The translations under genes were made by a program, and so were the position numbers. Of a DNA stretch of 8,265 nt, positions 7,174 through 8,265 are shown in pieces (the first letter of the stretch is position 1; each line of letters begins with the position of its first letter). Under the pieces are notes generated by a model. It saw only the letters and a program-made list of their open reading frames with translations. It was not told the DNA's origin and did not search any database. Source of the DNA: Kiritimatiellia bacterium. Its GTDB lineage: Bacteria > Verrucomicrobiota > Kiritimatiellia > SLAD01. Where the stretch lies: contig SLAD01000372.1 of assembly GCA_007126995.1 (NCBI GenBank), positions 1 through 8,265 of the forward strand. The letters are read 5' to 3'.

Positions 7174-7255
7174 CGCGCCCTGGCCCGAGAAAACCCGCGC
7201 TCGCAGGGTCGCCGTAAGGCGATGTCTTAGCCCTCTTCCGGGCAGCGACTTAGGC

Positions 7256-7284
7256 TGGACAGCTTCGACCGAGTGGGGAATACT
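7256..7284 (+). promoter_or_regulatory. Possible sigma-70-type promoter of the DUF3581 gene
   Basis: TGGACA (7256-7261; 5 of 6 to TTGACA) and AATACT (7279-7284; 4 of 6 to TATAAT) are separated by exactly 17 bases and lie 29 bases before the ATG at 7314. A transcript would carry a leader of roughly 20 bases with the AAGG ribosome site at 7301-7304. This would let the gene be transcribed apart from hemH. Matches of this quality also occur by chance. Confidence 0.3.
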
Positions 7285-7313
7285 TCGCGCTTCACTACAC
7301 AAGGCAGTGCAGC

Positions 7314-8096
7314 ATGGATTTGGGACAATTCTACAGAGAAGAAGACAACCTCATTGTGATTACGCCGGAACAGGGCAGCCGTTTTGCCAAACAGGTTGCC
7401 GGCGACTTTAATCCCATCCATGACCCCGAAGGACGCCGCTTTTGCGTGCCGGGCGATCTACTCTTCGCTCTTATCCTGGATCGCTTTGGCCTGGCACAAC
7501 GAATGTCGTGCCGGTTCCACAGCATGGTCGGACGGGACACGCCGCTGCGCTTCGAGCAGATTGAGGGCGGCCCGATCAAAGTGGTGGACACGAGCGGCAA
7601 GGTGGTGCTTGAAGCCACCACCGACGGGGGCATTACGCATGACAAAGACGCGATCAGCGACTTTACTCAGCGCTACGTCTCCTTCTCCGGCTTGAACTTT
7701 CCGCATTATCTCGATCCGCTAATGCAGGAACACAACGTCATGTTCAATCCCGACCGCCCGCTCGTCGTCTATGACAGCATGGATTTCGCAACCTCTGAAT
7801 TGGCTGTGGCCGGACTAGACCTGGAATTGGCAGGCTCTGACTTGTTGGTCGAGGGGAAGCGCGCTATCGCACAATTGCAATTTTCGATTCAATTGTCCGG
7901 TCGCGAGGTGGGCACAGGTTCGAAGAAACTCATCATCAGCGGCCTGCGTCCCTATGATCCCGACGTGATGACATCACGGAAGGAAGAGTACCATCGCCGC
8001 AAGGAAGCCTTCGAAGCAGCGGGCTTAGTGGTCGTCAGTCGCCGTTTCCTTGCGGGAAATGGTCCATTTGCCAACGACCTCAGCACTATCGGGTAA
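7314..8096 (+). CDS. DUF3581 family protein, MaoC/hot-dog-like
   Basis: This 260-residue soluble protein of unknown function starts at an ATG nine bases after AAGG (7301-7304). I recognise the DUF3581 family from 'GSRFAKQVAGDFNPIHD' (21-37), 'RRFCVPGDLLFALIL' (41-55), 'FSGLNFPHYLDPLM' (124-137), 'NPDRPLVVYDSMD' (145-157) and 'KKLIISGLRPYD' (204-215). The family is best known from marine and other Gammaproteobacteria. The AGDFNPIH segment carries the Asp-x4-His pair (Asp31, His36) of MaoC-type (R)-specific enoyl-CoA hydratases. The second half (about 145-215) has a strand pattern that could be a second, inactive hot-dog unit. This is inference; no enzyme activity is assigned. A charged tail, 'SRKEEYHRRKEAFEAAG' and onward to 260, appears longer than in the gammaproteobacterial members as I recall them. 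It may be cotranscribed with hemH, but the 140-base gap and a possible promoter argue for separate control. Confidence 0.85.
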   Translation: MDLGQFYREEDNLIVITPEQGSRFAKQVAGDFNPIHDPEGRRFCVPGDLLFALILDRFGLAQRMSCRFHSMVGRDTPLRFEQIEGGPIKVVDTSGKVVLEATTDGGITHDKDAISDFTQRYVSFSGLNFPHYLDPLMQEHNVMFNPDRPLVVYDSMDFATSELAVAGLDLELAGSDLLVEGKRAIAQLQFSIQLSGREVGTGSKKLIISGLRPYDPDVMTSRKEEYHRRKEAFEAAGLVVVSRRFLAGNGPFANDLSTIG

Positions 8097-8189
8097 CCCC
8101 TTACAGATCTTTTCGCATGTCGCCCGATTGTCAAATCGAGGCAAGAACGCCAGCATGGTCGCCAGATAAACTCAACCGGCAGGTGCATC

Positions 8190-8265
8190 ATGAATATCTG
8201 GCGCGCAGCGACGTTCGTATGGTTAACTCTGTCATGGGCCGCACCGGGGCAATTCGGGGGTGGAG
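8190..8265 (+). CDS. Start of a gene for a probable exported protein (3'-partial)
   Basis: ATG at 8190 opens a frame without stops to the right edge, giving 25 residues: a short basic start (MNIWR), a hydrophobic core (AATFVWLTLSWAA) and a small-residue region (PGQFGGG). This is the shape of a Sec signal peptide, with a possible cut after 'SWA' or 'WAA'. AGGTG (8181-8185) lies only four bases before the ATG, an imperfect ribosome site. The Gly-rich region after the core could be the beginning of the mature protein. The product cannot be identified from so little, and a chance open frame is not excluded. Confidence 0.5.
   Translation, partial: MNIWRAATFVWLTLSWAAPGQFGGG

Noticed and set aside
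7209..7222. Stem TCGCC-GTAA-GGCGA after hemH as a terminator
   Set aside because: Five base pairs with a GNRA-type loop and no T-run; too weak to call an intrinsic terminator.
6313..7302. 329-codon minus-strand frame opposite ferrochelatase
   Set aside because: The opposite strand encodes an unmistakable ferrochelatase with conserved catalytic residues; the long antisense frame is a by-product of codon bias, and its translation is Arg/His-rich without motifs.
8122..8134. GCCCGATTGTCAA, matching GCCCGGTTGTCAA at 6064-6076 at 12 of 13 bases, as a shared operator
   Set aside because: In a window this size, several 12-of-13 matches are expected by chance, and there is no further similarity on either side.
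8125..8138. CGATT-GTCA-AATCG hairpin after the DUF3581 gene as a terminator
   Set aside because: AT-rich five-pair stem without a following T-run; compatible with chance.

Overview
The window looks like chromosome from a Verrucomicrobiota bacterium, most likely class Opitutae (Puniceicoccales/Coraliomargarita-like). This is inferred from a giant secreted protein that combines autotransporter-associated beta-strand (PATR) repeats with the C-terminal 'F-x-x-W ... ADP...GI-NLL-YALG' module common in that group. The moderately GC-rich, ordinary-looking housekeeping genes and a structured intergenic palindrome are compatible with this. No 16S or other decisive marker is present, so the assignment is tentative.

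Layout. Positions 2-4807 (+) hold the 3' 1601 codons of a very long secreted mosaic protein whose start lies before the window. A 346-base gap between convergent genes follows. Its right half (4979-5122) is a strongly self-complementary element bounded by GGTAG/CTACC and resembles a dispersed palindromic repeat. Next is a YbbO-like short-chain dehydrogenase/reductase on the minus strand (5154-6038). A 136-base divergent control region (6039-6174) carries a 10-bp palindrome and an 8-bp inverted repeat. It leads into ferrochelatase (hemH, 6175-7173, +), of the actinobacterial/coproporphyrin type, with the cysteines expected of a [2Fe-2S] form. After 140 bases with a possible promoter comes a DUF3581-family protein (7314-8096, +) with a MaoC-like D-x4-H motif. 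The first 25 codons of a further gene with a plausible signal peptide begin at 8190 and run off the right edge.

How the genes fit together. The ferrochelatase performs iron insertion at or near the end of heme synthesis. The SDR is probably an NADP(H)-dependent carbonyl reductase, and the DUF3581 protein is probably a hot-dog-fold protein of unknown substrate. The sequence does not prove that these three share a pathway. The giant protein belongs to the cell-surface or secreted fraction and is unrelated in function. I see no CRISPR array, tRNA or rRNA gene, transposase, phage gene or toxin-antitoxin pair. The points most worth following are the hot-dog reading of DUF3581 next to hemH, the Fe-S ferrochelatase C-terminus, the intergenic palindrome, and the cysteine-free, almost lysine-free giant protein.
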